NCBI RefSeq assembly: GCF_016741785.1
Contig: NZ_JAERRL010000006.1
Span: 277,937 to 341,936, forward strand
DNA: 64,000 nt
From: Streptomyces sp. 7-21
GTDB taxonomy: Bacteria > Actinomycetota > Actinomycetes > Streptomycetales > Streptomycetaceae
Direction of reading: 5' to 3'
This document shows positions 26,971-35,911 of this stretch, piece by piece. The notes below the pieces were generated by a model that saw only the letters and a list, made by a program, of their open reading frames with translations, searched no databases and was not told the DNA's origin. Position 1 is the first letter of the stretch. Every line of letters starts with the position of its first letter. The position numbers were made by a program, and so were the translations under genes.

Positions 26971-27918
26971 TCAGGATGTGACCGTCCGTTCTACCAGGCT
27001 GAGCGCCCGCTCCGTGAGGGTCCGGCGGTCCGGCCCGGCGGCGCTGAGCCACCGCACCCGGCCGTCCCGGCGGAACCACGACTCCTGGCGCCGGGCGAAG
27101 CGCCGGGTGGCGCGGACCGTCTCGGCGCGCGCCTCCGCTTCGCTGCACTCCCCCGCCAGGGCGGCCAGCACCTGCTGGTAGCCCAGCGCCCGGGAGGCGG
27201 TGCGGCCCTGGCGCAGCCCGGCGGCCTCCAGCCGCGCGACCTCGTCCACCAGTCCCTGGTCCCACATCCGGTCCACGCGCGCGGCGATGCGCGCGTCCAG
27301 CTCGGGGCGCTCGACGGCCAGGCCTATCTGGAGGGCGGGATAGACGGCGAGGTCCTCGTCCGGTCCGGGCAGCGTGGCGGTGAACGGGCGCCCGGTGATC
27401 TCGATGACCTCCAGGGCGCGGACGATGCGGCGGCCGTTGCTGGGCAGGATGGCGCGGGCAGCGGCCGGGTCGGCGGCGGCCAGGCGGGCGTGCAGCGCGC
27501 CGCTGCCCTCGCGGGCCAGGTCCTCCTCCAGCCGCGCCCGCGTCGCCGGGTCGGTGCCGGGGAACTCCAGGCGGTCGAGCGCGGCCCTGACGTAGAGGCC
27601 GGAGCCGCCGACGAGCACCGGGACGCGCCCGGCGGCGCGCAGCCGGTCGATCGTCTCCCGGGCCATGGCCTGGTACTCGGCGACGCTGGCCGCCCGGGTC
27701 ACGTCCCACACGTCGAGCAGGTGGTGCGGCACGCCCCGGCGCTCGGCGGGGGTGAGCTTGGCGGTGCCAATGTCCATGCCCCGGTACAGCTGCATGGAGT
27801 CAGCGTTGACGACCTCACCGCCCAGCCGGAGCGCGAGCTCCACGGCGAGGTCGGACTTGCCGGTGGCGGTAGGCCCGACGACGGCGATGACCTGCGGAGG
27901 ACTGAGGCGGGTGTTCAC
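26971..27918 (-). CDS. miaA: tRNA dimethylallyltransferase
   Basis: MiaA (315 residues) transfers an isopentenyl group from dimethylallyl diphosphate to A37 of tRNAs reading UNN codons, including the bldA leucyl tRNA in Streptomyces. The P-loop VVGPTATGKSDLAVELA is near residues 13-29. DSMQLYRGMDIGTAKLT and GVPHHLLDVWDV carry substrate-binding residues, and the C-terminal RRFARRQESWFRRD is the tRNA-binding region. The GTG start gives normal family length. MiaB, which further modifies the same base, is encoded 1.1 kb away. Confidence 0.97.
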   Translation of the reverse strand: MNTRLSPPQVIAVVGPTATGKSDLAVELALRLGGEVVNADSMQLYRGMDIGTAKLTPAERRGVPHHLLDVWDVTRAASVAEYQAMARETIDRLRAAGRVPVLVGGSGLYVRAALDRLEFPGTDPATRARLEEDLAREGSGALHARLAAADPAAARAILPSNGRRIVRALEVIEITGRPFTATLPGPDEDLAVYPALQIGLAVERPELDARIAARVDRMWDQGLVDEVARLEAAGLRQGRTASRALGYQQVLAALAGECSEAEARAETVRATRRFARRQESWFRRDGRVRWLSAAGPDRRTLTERALSLVERTVTS

Positions 27919-28027
27919 CCCGGCAGTGTCGCAGACCGGCGGTCCGGCCCTCGAACGAGCGACGTGACGCCGCCGGGGAGGCTCTCGTTTCCCTCTCCGA
28001 GGACCACGTCACAGTGAGGAGTCGGGT

Positions 28028-28240
28028 ATGGGAGTCTTCGCGTGGTTGCGGCGCCGGGGCAGCCGGGGCAACGACGGCGGCGGGAAGCCGGGCGCCGGCG
28101 GGGCCCCGGCCGGGGAGGAGAAGGCGGCCGCAGGCGCCGGGGCTGAGGACAGCGGGGCCGACGCGGTCGGCATCCCGAAGCAGACGGCGGCCGCGCAGGC
28201 CCCGGACAGCGAGGAGACCGGCGAGGGCGCGCGGTCCTGA
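28028..28240 (+). CDS. Conserved small protein of unknown function
   Basis: This is a 70-residue, low-complexity protein that begins with a basic amphipathic patch (MGVFAWLRRRGSRG) and ends in VGIPKQTAAAQAPDSEETGEGARS, quoted in part. The IPKQ-to-GEGAR tail resembles short proteins that I remember beside miaA in Streptomyces. GTGAGGAG before the ATG, high-GC third positions and position support that it is real. No function is known. It is divergent from miaA and converges with the extradiol-like gene. Confidence 0.6.
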   Translation: MGVFAWLRRRGSRGNDGGGKPGAGGAPAGEEKAAAGAGAEDSGADAVGIPKQTAAAQAPDSEETGEGARS

Positions 28241-28256
28241 CCGGCCGCCCGACGGG

Positions 28257-29009
28257 TCAGGTCCAGCGGGCCACGAAGTAACCGACGCCGTAGGGTGCGT
28301 CGTCGTACAGCAGCCGCCCGTCCAGGCCCGCGCCGCTGGCCGCGCCGGCCAGCACCTGCCAGACGGGGCGGCCGGCGGCATGAAGCGCGGTGGCGAGCGC
28401 CGGATCTGTCGCCGCGAGCGCGGCGGTGTCCGCGGCCGCCAGCGCGCGGGCCGCGGCGGCGTCGAAGCCGGCGGCGCGGGCATCGTAGGCGCCGGGGGCG
28501 CGCGCGGAGCGGCAGGCGCTGCCGTCGCCCATCGCGAGCAGCGCGACACGCGGCGCGCGCCCGGCGAGTTCACGCCCGGTGGCGGCGCACCGCTCCGGCT
28601 CCAGCGTCTCGCCGACGGCCAGTCCTTCGACGGGGGCGGCGTCCCAGGACGCGTGCCGCAGCAGCCAGGCGGCCACGGTCAGCGCGGGCGGCAGGGCACG
28701 TCCTGTCGCCTCGCCGGCCCCGGCCGTGCCGCCAGGCGGGTCGCCGCCGTCCTGCCTGACCGGGGCGAGCACGGCGTCGACGTCGACCCCGAAACCGCGC
28801 AGGGAACCGCGGCTGCCGCCGGGGTAGTGCCCTTCCTCGCCCGGCCCCGCCGGGGCGACGACGAGCAGCAGGCCGGGGCGCGCGGCGGCCACGGCCCGCA
28901 GCGCCTCGCGGCAGGCGGCGCGCAGCCCGTCCAGCTCGCTCGCGGCGCCCTGGGCGACCTCCGGCACGAGCACGGGCGGGCACGGGCACACAGCGGCGGC
29001 GACGAGCAT
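28257..29009 (-). CDS. Class III extradiol dioxygenase-like (subunit B fold) protein
   Basis: The 250-residue protein has the LigB-type fold of class III extradiol dioxygenases: it begins LVAAAVCPCPPVLVPEVAQG, with LLLVVAPAGPG and RVALLAMGDGSACRSARAPGAYD in the expected places. The catalytic iron-binding histidines of true dioxygenases are not clearly retained: the N-terminal pair appears replaced by CPCPP, so enzymatic activity is doubtful. Genes of this kind lie beside miaB in many actinobacteria, so a role linked to tRNA modification or housekeeping is more likely than aromatic catabolism, but that is inference. It starts 25 bases after the miaB stop, in the same direction. Confidence 0.7.
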   Translation of the reverse strand: MLVAAAVCPCPPVLVPEVAQGAASELDGLRAACREALRAVAAARPGLLLVVAPAGPGEEGHYPGGSRGSLRGFGVDVDAVLAPVRQDGGDPPGGTAGAGEATGRALPPALTVAAWLLRHASWDAAPVEGLAVGETLEPERCAATGRELAGRAPRVALLAMGDGSACRSARAPGAYDARAAGFDAAAARALAAADTAALAATDPALATALHAAGRPVWQVLAGAASGAGLDGRLLYDDAPYGVGYFVARWT

Positions 29010-29034
29010 GGGCGCAGTCTACGGGCCGGTGCGG

Positions 29035-30519
29035 TCAGTGAGCGGTGCAGCCGCCGGCCGGCTCCGGAAGCGGAGCGGGCGCCCCGACAGTGGGCAGGCC
29101 GAGCATCACGCCACGGCCGCGCTCGGCGGGCGCCTCGTGGCGCCGCTGCCAGGCGTCCCCGGCGCGGGTGCGGCGGACGGCGGCGACCGGCCCCTCGGCC
29201 AGCAGGTGGTGCGGCGCGGCGTACGTGATCTCGACGGTGGCGACGTCGCCCGGCCGGATGGGCTCGGCGGGGCGCGCGAAGTGCACCAGGCGGTTGTCGG
29301 GCGCGCGCCCGGACAGGCGGCGCGTGGCGTCGTCCTTGCGTCCCTCGCCCTCGGCGACGAGGACCTCGACGGTGCGGCCGACCTGCTTCTTGTTCTCCTC
29401 CCAGGAGATCTCCTCCTGGAGGGCGACCAGCCGCTCGTACCGGTCCTGGACGGTCTCCTTGGGGACCTGCCCGGGCATCTCGGCCGCCGGGGTGCCGGGA
29501 CGCTTGGAGTACTGGAAGGTGAACGCCTGGGCGAAGCGGGCCTCGCGGACGACGTGCAGCGTCTGCTGGAAGTCCTCCTCGGTCTCGCCAGGGAAGCCGA
29601 CGATGATGTCGGTCGAGATCGCGGCGTCGGGAATGGCGGCGCGGACCCGCTCGATGATGCCCAGGTAGCGCTCCTGCCGGTAGGAGCGGCGCATGGCCCG
29701 CAGCACGCGGTCAGAGCCCGACTGCAGGGGCATGTGCAGCTGCGGCATCACGTTCGGTGTCTCGGCCATGGCCTCGATCACGTCGTCGGTGAAGTCGCGC
29801 GGGTGGGGTGAGGTGAAGCGGACGCGCTCCAGGCCCTCGATGCGGCCGCAGGCCCGCAGCAGCTTGGAGAACGCCTGGCGGTCGCCGATGTCGGAGCCGT
29901 AGGCGTTGACGTTCTGCCCGAGCAGGGTGACCTCGGTGACGCCCTCGGCGACCAGCGCCTCGATCTCGGCGAGGATGTTCCCGGGCCGGCGGTCCTTCTC
30001 CTTGCCGCGCAGCGCGGGGACGATGCAGAAGGTGCAGGTGTTGTTGCAGCCGACGGAGATCGCGACCCAGGCCGCGTAGGCGCTCTCGCGGCGCGTGGGC
30101 AGCGTCGAGGGGAACTCCTGGAGGGACTCGGCGATCTCGACCTGCACCTCGCGCTGGATCCGGGCGCGCTCCAGCAGAACCGGCAGGCGGCCCACGTTGT
30201 GGGTGCCGAAGACGACATCCACCCAGGGGGCGCGGCTGACGATGGCGTCGCGGTCCTTCTGCGCGAGGCAGCCCCCGACGGCGATCTGCATGCCGGGGCG
30301 CCGGGCCTTGACAGGAGCGAGCTGGCCGAGGTTGCCGTACAGCCGGTTGTCCGCGTTCTCCCGGACGGCACAGGTGTTGAAGACGACGACGTCGGCGGTG
30401 CCGGACTCGGCCCGGACGTAGCCGGCCTCCTCCAGCAGCCCGGCCATCCGCTCGGAGTCGTGGACGTTCATCTGGCATCCGAACGTCCGGACTTCGTAGG
30501 TGCGCGCGGCTTCCGGCAT
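29035..30519 (-). CDS. miaB: tRNA-2-methylthio-N6-dimethylallyladenosine synthase
   Basis: MiaB (494 residues) is a radical SAM enzyme that adds a methylthio group to i6A37 in tRNA. The N-terminal UPF0004 domain binds one 4Fe-4S cluster through Cys14 (TFGCQMN), NTCAVRENA and VGGCLAQ; the radical SAM cluster is bound by [16 protein letters not shown]-binding domain ([26 protein letters not shown], quoted in part) follows. The C-terminal ~60 residues are a nonconserved extension. The start is the ATG before PEAARTYEV. It works after MiaA in the same pathway. Confidence 0.97.
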   Translation of the reverse strand: MPEAARTYEVRTFGCQMNVHDSERMAGLLEEAGYVRAESGTADVVVFNTCAVRENADNRLYGNLGQLAPVKARRPGMQIAVGGCLAQKDRDAIVSRAPWVDVVFGTHNVGRLPVLLERARIQREVQVEIAESLQEFPSTLPTRRESAYAAWVAISVGCNNTCTFCIVPALRGKEKDRRPGNILAEIEALVAEGVTEVTLLGQNVNAYGSDIGDRQAFSKLLRACGRIEGLERVRFTSPHPRDFTDDVIEAMAETPNVMPQLHMPLQSGSDRVLRAMRRSYRQERYLGIIERVRAAIPDAAISTDIIVGFPGETEEDFQQTLHVVREARFAQAFTFQYSKRPGTPAAEMPGQVPKETVQDRYERLVALQEEISWEENKKQVGRTVEVLVAEGEGRKDDATRRLSGRAPDNRLVHFARPAEPIRPGDVATVEITYAAPHHLLAEGPVAAVRRTRAGDAWQRRHEAPAERGRGVMLGLPTVGAPAPLPEPAGGCTAH

Positions 30520-30700
30520 GAGTGGGCTCGATCCGTGTCGGGTGCGGGGGCTTTCTTCGTCTGCGGTCCGTCGTGCGGTGCGTCCGCGGCGCGTGGCGCT
30601 CCGTCTCGCGGCGAATCCTCGCGGTGCCAGTCTACGGTGCCCCGGCCGCCGGCCTTGAGGGCGCTTGCCCCGGGACCGCGGGCGGCGCCAGGATCACGGC

Positions 30701-31693
30701 ATGGCCCAGCTGAACGCTCCCTCCCGCCGCGTCGTGCTGACCCTGTCGGGCGGGGCAGCGGCGCTGGCCGTCGCCGGCGTGGCGCTGCGGGACCGGCTGC
30801 CGGGCGGCGAGCCGAGCCTGTCCGGCACGATGCGGCTGAGCACGGGCGTGCCCACCGGCGTGTACTCCCGGTACGGGCAGCTGCTGCGCGGGCAGCTGGC
30901 CCGGGACGTCCCCGGGCTGCGGGTGGAGCTGCTGCCGAGCGAGGGCTCGGTGGAGAACCTGCGGCGGCTGGCGGCCGGGGAGGCGGACTTCGCCATTGCC
31001 ACGGCCGACTCGGTGGCGGCGCATGTGCGCGAGCACAGCGGCGGGCAGCTGCAGGCGTGCGTGCGGCTGTACGACGACTACATGCAGCTGGTCGTGCGCG
31101 AGGAGTCGCCGGTGTGGAAAGCCGCCGACCTGGCGGGGATGCGCGTCGGGGTGGGGCAGGACGCCTCGGGCGTGCAGCTGGTGGCCCGGCAGCTGCTTGC
31201 GGCCGCGGGCCTGGACATGGACCAGGACCTGACGGCGGTGCGCGAGGGGATCAACGCCATGCCCCGCATGCTGGAAGCGGGGCGCCTGGACGCCTTCTTC
31301 TGGTCCGGCGGCCTGCCGACCTCGGCCGTGGAGCAGCTGGCCGGCCGGGTCAGCATCCGGTTCGTGCCGCTGGGTGACCTGCTGCCCGCGCTGCGGGCGT
31401 CGGGGCCGGCCGCGCAGTACTACCGGGCCGCGGTGATGCCGCCCGACGCCTATCCGGCGATCGCGGGCAGCCGGACGGTCGACACCGTGGCCATGGCCAA
31501 CCTGCTGGTGACCGCGGCCAGCACGGACTCCCGGCTGACCGAGCAGGTGACGCGCTCGGTGATCAACGGCCGGGACCGGATCGGGCAGGAGGTGCACGCG
31601 GCGCAGCGGGTGGACCTGCGGACCGCGATCTACACGCATCCGCTGGAGCTGCATCCCGGCGCGGTCGCGTACTACCGCTCGGTCAAGTCGTGA
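30701..31693 (+). CDS. TAXI-family TRAP-type solute-binding protein (orphan)
   Basis: The 330-residue exported protein belongs to the TAXI (TRAP-associated extracytoplasmic immunogenic) group: STGVPTGVYSRYGQLL, LRVELLPSEGSVENLRRLAAGEADFAIATAD (quoted in part), DLAGMRVGVGQDASGVQLVA and GRLDAFFWSGGLPTSAVEQLA are typical. The N-terminus has a twin-arginine-like signal (SRRVVLTL, then GGAAALAVAGVAL) without a lipobox cysteine, so Tat export or an N-terminal anchor is likely. No TRAP membrane subunits (DctM or DctQM fusions) are near. Its 3' end overlaps gluK, convergently, by 11 bases. Known TAXI proteins include glutamate/glutamine binders, which fits the neighbours. The ATG follows AGGA by seven bases. 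Confidence 0.88.
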   Translation: MAQLNAPSRRVVLTLSGGAAALAVAGVALRDRLPGGEPSLSGTMRLSTGVPTGVYSRYGQLLRGQLARDVPGLRVELLPSEGSVENLRRLAAGEADFAIATADSVAAHVREHSGGQLQACVRLYDDYMQLVVREESPVWKAADLAGMRVGVGQDASGVQLVARQLLAAAGLDMDQDLTAVREGINAMPRMLEAGRLDAFFWSGGLPTSAVEQLAGRVSIRFVPLGDLLPALRASGPAAQYYRAAVMPPDAYPAIAGSRTVDTVAMANLLVTAASTDSRLTEQVTRSVINGRDRIGQEVHAAQRVDLRTAIYTHPLELHPGAVAYYRSVKS

Positions 31694-33128
31694 GCGGGCG
31701 GGGCGCGGCACCAGGCGCCGCCGGCCCCTGGTCCTCGGGCGCGTCCCGCGGCAGCGTGATGATCACGCGCAGGCCGTGCGGCTCGTTGTGCGCGTAGCGG
31801 ACACGGGCGCCCCCGGCCGCCAGCAGGGCACTGACGATGGACAGGCCCAGGCCGGAGCCGGCGACGTTCTGGTGGCGGCCGCTGCGCCAGAAGCGGCTGC
31901 CGATGCGGGTGAGCTCCTCGTCGTCGAGGCCGGGACCGTCGTCGGCGGTGACGACGGTGACCTCGTCCCGGCCGGGCGTGACCGTGACGGTGACGTGCCC
32001 GCCCCGGGGGGTGAACTTCAGCGCGTTGTCGATGACCGCGTCCAGCGCGCTGGAGAGGCCCACCGGATCGGCCCAGCCGGTCACCGCGGCGGCCCCGTCC
32101 CGTGTCAGGCTGATCCCGCGCTGCTCGGCCACGGGCCGCCAGGCGTCGATCCGCTCAGCGGCGAGCGCGGCGACGTCGGTGACGCGCAGGTCGGCAGGGC
32201 TGTGCTCGGCCAGAGCCAGGTCCAGCAGGTCGTCCAGCACCCGGGCCAGGCGCTTGCCCTCGGCCCGCACGGAGGCGAACTCCTCGCTGTCCTCCGGCAG
32301 CTCCAGGCCGAGCAGGTCGATACGCAGCAGCAGCGCGGCCAGCGGGTTGCGGAGCTGGTGCGAGGCGTCGGCGACGAACGCCCGCTGCTGTTCGAGTACC
32401 TGCTCCACGTGGTCGGCCATCTCGTTGAACGACCGCGCCAGGTGCCGCAGCTCCGGCGGCCCGCCCGCCGGGGCGACACGCGAGGTGAGGCGGCCGGTCG
32501 CGATGTCGTGCGCGGCCTTGTCGAGATCGCGGACCGGGCGCAGCACCCAGCCGGTGAGCCGGAACGCGGCGGCCACCGCCAGCAGCATGGCGGCGGCCTC
32601 GCCCGCGGCGAGCGGCAGCCAGCCGTGCACGATGCGGGAGCGCAGCGGCCCGGTCGGCGAGTCGGTGACGACGACGGCGATGACATCACCGTCCCGGATC
32701 ACGGGGGAAGCGACGATGAGGCGCTCGTCCGTCTCCCACGGCCAGACCTGCCCCGGATGGTGGCTGCGCCGCCCGGCAAGCGCCTCGGAGAACTCCCGGC
32801 CGGCAGCGCCGCCCGGCGCCTCCCAGCCACTGGGCGCGGCGGCCAGCGGGGTGCCGTCGCGGAGAAAGACACCCGCCCTGATGCCGTAGACCTCGTGGTA
32901 CCGCTCGAGTTCCTGCCGCAGCGTGGCGAGCTTCCCGTCATCGCCGCCGCCGGGCACGGGATCGGTGACGTACTGGGCGAGCGAGGCGAAGCGGGCGGTG
33001 TCGTCGATGCGGTCGACGACGACGCGCTGCTGCTCCCGGGCGGCCTCACTGATGGCCAGCGGGATGCCGAGGGCAACGACGACCCCGGCGATCAGGATGA
33101 TGAGCAGCGGGAGCAGGCGGGAGCGCAT
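31683..33128 (-). CDS. gluK: Sensor histidine kinase, GluK-type
   Basis: The 481-residue kinase has TM1 (about 6-26), an extracytoplasmic sensor domain (about 27-167), TM2 (about 168-188), HAMP (about 189-245), and a phosphoacceptor His257 in ADASHQLRNPL. The ATPase domain follows with NALKFTPRGG (N box), DDGPGLDDEE (G1) and GSGLGLSIVS (G2). Its regulator gene lies 19 bases upstream in the same operon. The pair next to gluABCD corresponds to the S. coelicolor GluR-GluK system that responds to glutamate. It overlaps convergently with the TAXI gene. Confidence 0.85.
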   Translation of the reverse strand: MRSRLLPLLIILIAGVVVALGIPLAISEAAREQQRVVVDRIDDTARFASLAQYVTDPVPGGGDDGKLATLRQELERYHEVYGIRAGVFLRDGTPLAAAPSGWEAPGGAAGREFSEALAGRRSHHPGQVWPWETDERLIVASPVIRDGDVIAVVVTDSPTGPLRSRIVHGWLPLAAGEAAAMLLAVAAAFRLTGWVLRPVRDLDKAAHDIATGRLTSRVAPAGGPPELRHLARSFNEMADHVEQVLEQQRAFVADASHQLRNPLAALLLRIDLLGLELPEDSEEFASVRAEGKRLARVLDDLLDLALAEHSPADLRVTDVAALAAERIDAWRPVAEQRGISLTRDGAAAVTGWADPVGLSSALDAVIDNALKFTPRGGHVTVTVTPGRDEVTVVTADDGPGLDDEELTRIGSRFWRSGRHQNVAGSGLGLSIVSALLAAGGARVRYAHNEPHGLRVIITLPRDAPEDQGPAAPGAAPRPLTT

Positions 33129-33147
33129 GGAGGGGACGCCGGGCCGT

Positions 33148-33846
33148 TCAGGACGCCGGCAGCGCGAGCCGGTAGCCGACGCCGCGCACGGTCTCGACCA
33201 GTTCGGGGCGGCGCAGCTTGGCGCGGAGCGAGGCGATGTGGACCTCGAGGGTGCGGCTGGTGCCCTCCCAGCTGGTCTGCCACACGTCGCTGATGATCTG
33301 CTCCCTGCGGAAGACGACGCCGGGCCGCCGTGCCAGCAGGGCCAGCAGGTCGAACTCCTTGCGGGTCAGCGTCACCGGCTGGCCGTCGACGCTGACCTGC
33401 CGCGTGGCCAGCTCGACGGTGACGGGGCCGGCGGCCAGCACGTCGCCGCCGGGGCGGGAGGACCCGGTGCCCGCGGGAGCGGTGCGGCGGCTGACGGCGT
33501 GGATGCGGGCGAGCAGCTCGCCGGTGTCGTAGGGCTTGACGATGTAGTCGTCCGCGCCGAGGTTGAGCCCGTGGATGCGGGAGCGGACGTCCGCGCGGGC
33601 GGTGACCATGAGGATGGGGACGGCTGACACCCGGCGGATCCGGCCGCAGATCTCGAAGCCGTCGACGTCCGGCAGGCTGAGGTCGAGGAGCACCGCGCCG
33701 AAGGAGCCGAACCCGGCCCGGTCGCTGAGGAGGGAGATGGCGTCCTCGCCGGTGGCCACGTGCGTGACATCGAAGCCGTGCCGTCGCAAGATGGCGACCA
33801 GCGCGGCGGCCACGTGCTCGTCGTCCTCCACGAGAAGCAGCCTCAT
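33148..33846 (-). CDS. gluR: OmpR-family response regulator, GluR-type
   Basis: The 232-residue regulator has a receiver domain with Asp55 as phosphoacceptor (AVLLDLSLPD), acidic VEDD near residues 6-9, the switch MVTARAD and the lysine of IVKPYD. The C-terminal winged helix (TLTRKEFDLLALLARRPG, TLEVHIASLRAKL, VRGVGYRL) is OmpR type. The ATG was preferred over the overlapping GTG one codon upstream because AGGAGG lies five bases before it. It diverges from gluA across 252 bases and is expected to activate gluABCD in the presence of glutamate, as described for S. coelicolor. Confidence 0.87.
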   Translation of the reverse strand: MRLLLVEDDEHVAAALVAILRRHGFDVTHVATGEDAISLLSDRAGFGSFGAVLLDLSLPDVDGFEICGRIRRVSAVPILMVTARADVRSRIHGLNLGADDYIVKPYDTGELLARIHAVSRRTAPAGTGSSRPGGDVLAAGPVTVELATRQVSVDGQPVTLTRKEFDLLALLARRPGVVFRREQIISDVWQTSWEGTSRTLEVHIASLRAKLRRPELVETVRGVGYRLALPAS

Positions 33847-34033
33847 CACAGCCTCCTCTCCGGTGTGTCAGGCGGGTCCGCCTTCTGGCTACCTGGCATC
33901 CACCTCGATAGCGGTCCCGGCGTCAAGAGCCGGACGGGCAGGTGAACCCTTCCGTTATCCCGCGGCTGGCACCCGCTACCCTACGCGCTGGTCAGGGCCA
34001 CGGACGGTTATCCTCAATTTCCGCTCAGATCTG

Positions 34034-34063
34034 CTGACTGCCGATTGTGCCCGTCGTTAGGGT
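34034..34063 (+). promoter_or_regulatory. Candidate gluA promoter
   Basis: A -35-like CTGACT and a -10-like TAGGGT are separated by 18 bases, 35 bases before the gluA start. TAGGGT fits the Streptomyces HrdB -10 consensus TAGRRT. No transcript end is known from sequence alone. Confidence 0.5.
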
Positions 34064-34098
34064 CTCCCCCCAACCGACGAGGATGGAGCAGTCCCACG

Positions 34099-34884
34099 AT
34101 GAGCCAAGTACCGCTGAGCAAGGACGCCGAGGACGCCACCCCGCTGGCGGAGGACCTGGTCGTCCTGGACAGCGTGAACAAGCACTTCGGCGCGCTCCAC
34201 GTGCTGCAGGACATCAACCTCACGATCAAGCGGGGCGAGGTCGTCGTCGTGATCGGGCCTTCCGGCTCCGGTAAGTCCACGCTGTGCCGCACGATCAACC
34301 GGCTGGAGACCATCGACTCCGGCACGATCACCATCGACGGCGCCCCGCTGCCGCAGGAGGGGCGTGACCTGGCGCGGCTGCGGGCCGATGTCGGCATGGT
34401 GTTCCAGTCCTTCAACCTCTTCGCCCACAAGACCGTGCTCCAGAACGTGATGCTGGGCCCGGTCAAGGTGCGCAAGCAGCCGAAGGCGGAGGTGGAGGCG
34501 AAGGCCCGCGCCCTGCTGGACCGGGTGGGCGTCGGCAACCAGGCGGACAAGTTCCCGGCGCAGCTCTCCGGCGGGCAGCAGCAGCGCGTGGCCATCGCCC
34601 GCGCGCTGGCGATGGAGCCCAAGGTGATGCTGTTCGACGAGCCGACCTCCGCGCTCGACCCGGAGATGATCAACGAGGTGCTGGAGGTCATGCAGCAGCT
34701 CGCCCGGGAGGGCATGACGATGGTCGTGGTCACGCACGAGATGGGCTTCGCGCGGTCGGCGGCCAACCGCGTGGTGTTCATGGCCGACGGCCGGATCGTC
34801 GAGGAGGCCGAGCCCCACCAGTTCTTCGACAACCCCCGCAGCGACCGGGCCAAGGACTTCCTGTCGAAGATCCTGCAGCACTGA
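34099..34884 (+). CDS. gluA: Glutamate ABC transporter ATP-binding protein
   Basis: This 261-residue polar amino acid importer ATPase shows Walker [11 protein letters not shown]-loop [12 protein letters not shown], signature LSGGQQQR, Walker [15 protein letters not shown] and the H-loop histidine in VVTHEMGFA. It energises uptake by GluB-GluC-GluD. The ATG before [11 protein letters not shown] follows GGAG by ten bases; an in-frame ATG 18 codons upstream would run into the promoter. It is the first gene of gluABCD and diverges from gluR. Confidence 0.93.
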   Translation: MSQVPLSKDAEDATPLAEDLVVLDSVNKHFGALHVLQDINLTIKRGEVVVVIGPSGSGKSTLCRTINRLETIDSGTITIDGAPLPQEGRDLARLRADVGMVFQSFNLFAHKTVLQNVMLGPVKVRKQPKAEVEAKARALLDRVGVGNQADKFPAQLSGGQQQRVAIARALAMEPKVMLFDEPTSALDPEMINEVLEVMQQLAREGMTMVVVTHEMGFARSAANRVVFMADGRIVEEAEPHQFFDNPRSDRAKDFLSKILQH

Positions 34885-34965
34885 CGCGCCGCGCGTCACC
34901 CCTGTGCTTCCCGCACGACCCCGTACGACGAGTCAGCACGACGAGCAGAACGAGACGAGGCACCC

Positions 34966-35784
34966 ATGAGATTCCGCAAGACGACGACCCTTGCCGCTGT
35001 CGCTGCCGCGCTGTCGCTGACGGCGACCGCCTGTGGCTCCGGCGGCGGGGACAGCGACTCGATCCGGATCGGCATCAAGTTCGACCAGCCGGGCCTGGGC
35101 CTGCAGGAGCCGGGCGGCGACTACACCGGCTTCGACGTGGACGTGGCCACGTACGTCGCCGAGGAGCTGGGCTACGCCGCCGAGGACATCGAGTGGGTGG
35201 AGGCGCCCAGCCCCGAGCGCGAGACGATGCTCAACCGGGGCGACGTGGACTTCATCGTCGCCACCTACTCGATCACCCCGGAGCGCGACGAGCAGGTCGA
35301 CTTCGCCGGCCCGTACCTCGTGACCCACCAGGACCTGCTGATCCGCGAGGGCGAGGAGGTGCCGAACGAGGAGGCGATCAACGACCTGACGCTCTGCTCC
35401 GTCTCCGGCTCCACCTCGGCGCAGAACGTGAAGGACACCTTCGCGCCCCGGGCCGACCTGCAGGAGTACAACACCTACTCGCAGTGCCTGACCGGCCTGG
35501 AGAACGGCACCGTGGACGCGCTGACCACGGACGCCTCGATCCTCGCCGGGTACGCGGCGCAGGAGCAGAACCAGGGCAAGTTCGCGCTGGCGGGCCTGGA
35601 GCTGAGCACCGAGAACTACGGCATCGGCGTCCCGGACGGCGAGACCGACCTGCGGGACGACATCAACGCCGCGCTGGAGCAGATGATCGAGGACGGCTCC
35701 TGGCAGGAGTTCGTCGACGCCAACTTCGGCCCCGCGGGCTACGACGCCGGGGAGCCCCCCACGATCGGCGAGGTCGTCGAGTGA
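34966..35784 (+). CDS. gluB: Glutamate ABC transporter substrate-binding lipoprotein
   Basis: The 272-residue lipoprotein has signal sequence MRFRKTTTLAAVAAALSLTA with the lipobox TATAC, placing it on the outside of the membrane. It belongs to the polar amino acid binding family (SBP_bac_3): GFDVDVATYVAEELG, APSPERETMLNRGDVDFIVATYSITPER (quoted in part), SVSGSTSAQNV and LTTDASILAGY. The acidic mature surface is normal for a secreted actinobacterial protein. GAGG six bases before the ATG supports the start. It delivers glutamate to GluCD. Confidence 0.93.
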   Translation: MRFRKTTTLAAVAAALSLTATACGSGGGDSDSIRIGIKFDQPGLGLQEPGGDYTGFDVDVATYVAEELGYAAEDIEWVEAPSPERETMLNRGDVDFIVATYSITPERDEQVDFAGPYLVTHQDLLIREGEEVPNEEAINDLTLCSVSGSTSAQNVKDTFAPRADLQEYNTYSQCLTGLENGTVDALTTDASILAGYAAQEQNQGKFALAGLELSTENYGIGVPDGETDLRDDINAALEQMIEDGSWQEFVDANFGPAGYDAGEPPTIGEVVE

Positions 35785-35800
35785 GGTGAGGGCAGCCGCA

Positions 35801-35835
35801 CGCGGCGCGCCGCTCCGCCGTGGCGGCGCGCCGCG
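35801..35835 (+). terminator. Intercistronic hairpin between gluB and gluC
   Basis: CGCGGCGCGCCGC pairs perfectly over 13 bp with its complement across a 9-base loop, 16 bases after the gluB stop. It lies inside an operon, so partial termination or protection of the gluAB mRNA 3' end is likely. Confidence 0.7.
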
Positions 35836-35911
35836 GGGCCCCTCGTGCAGCAGTCCACGCCGGCCGCGCCGGCGGTCGGCACCGACCGACTAGGCGAGAC
35901 TGTGAGAACCC

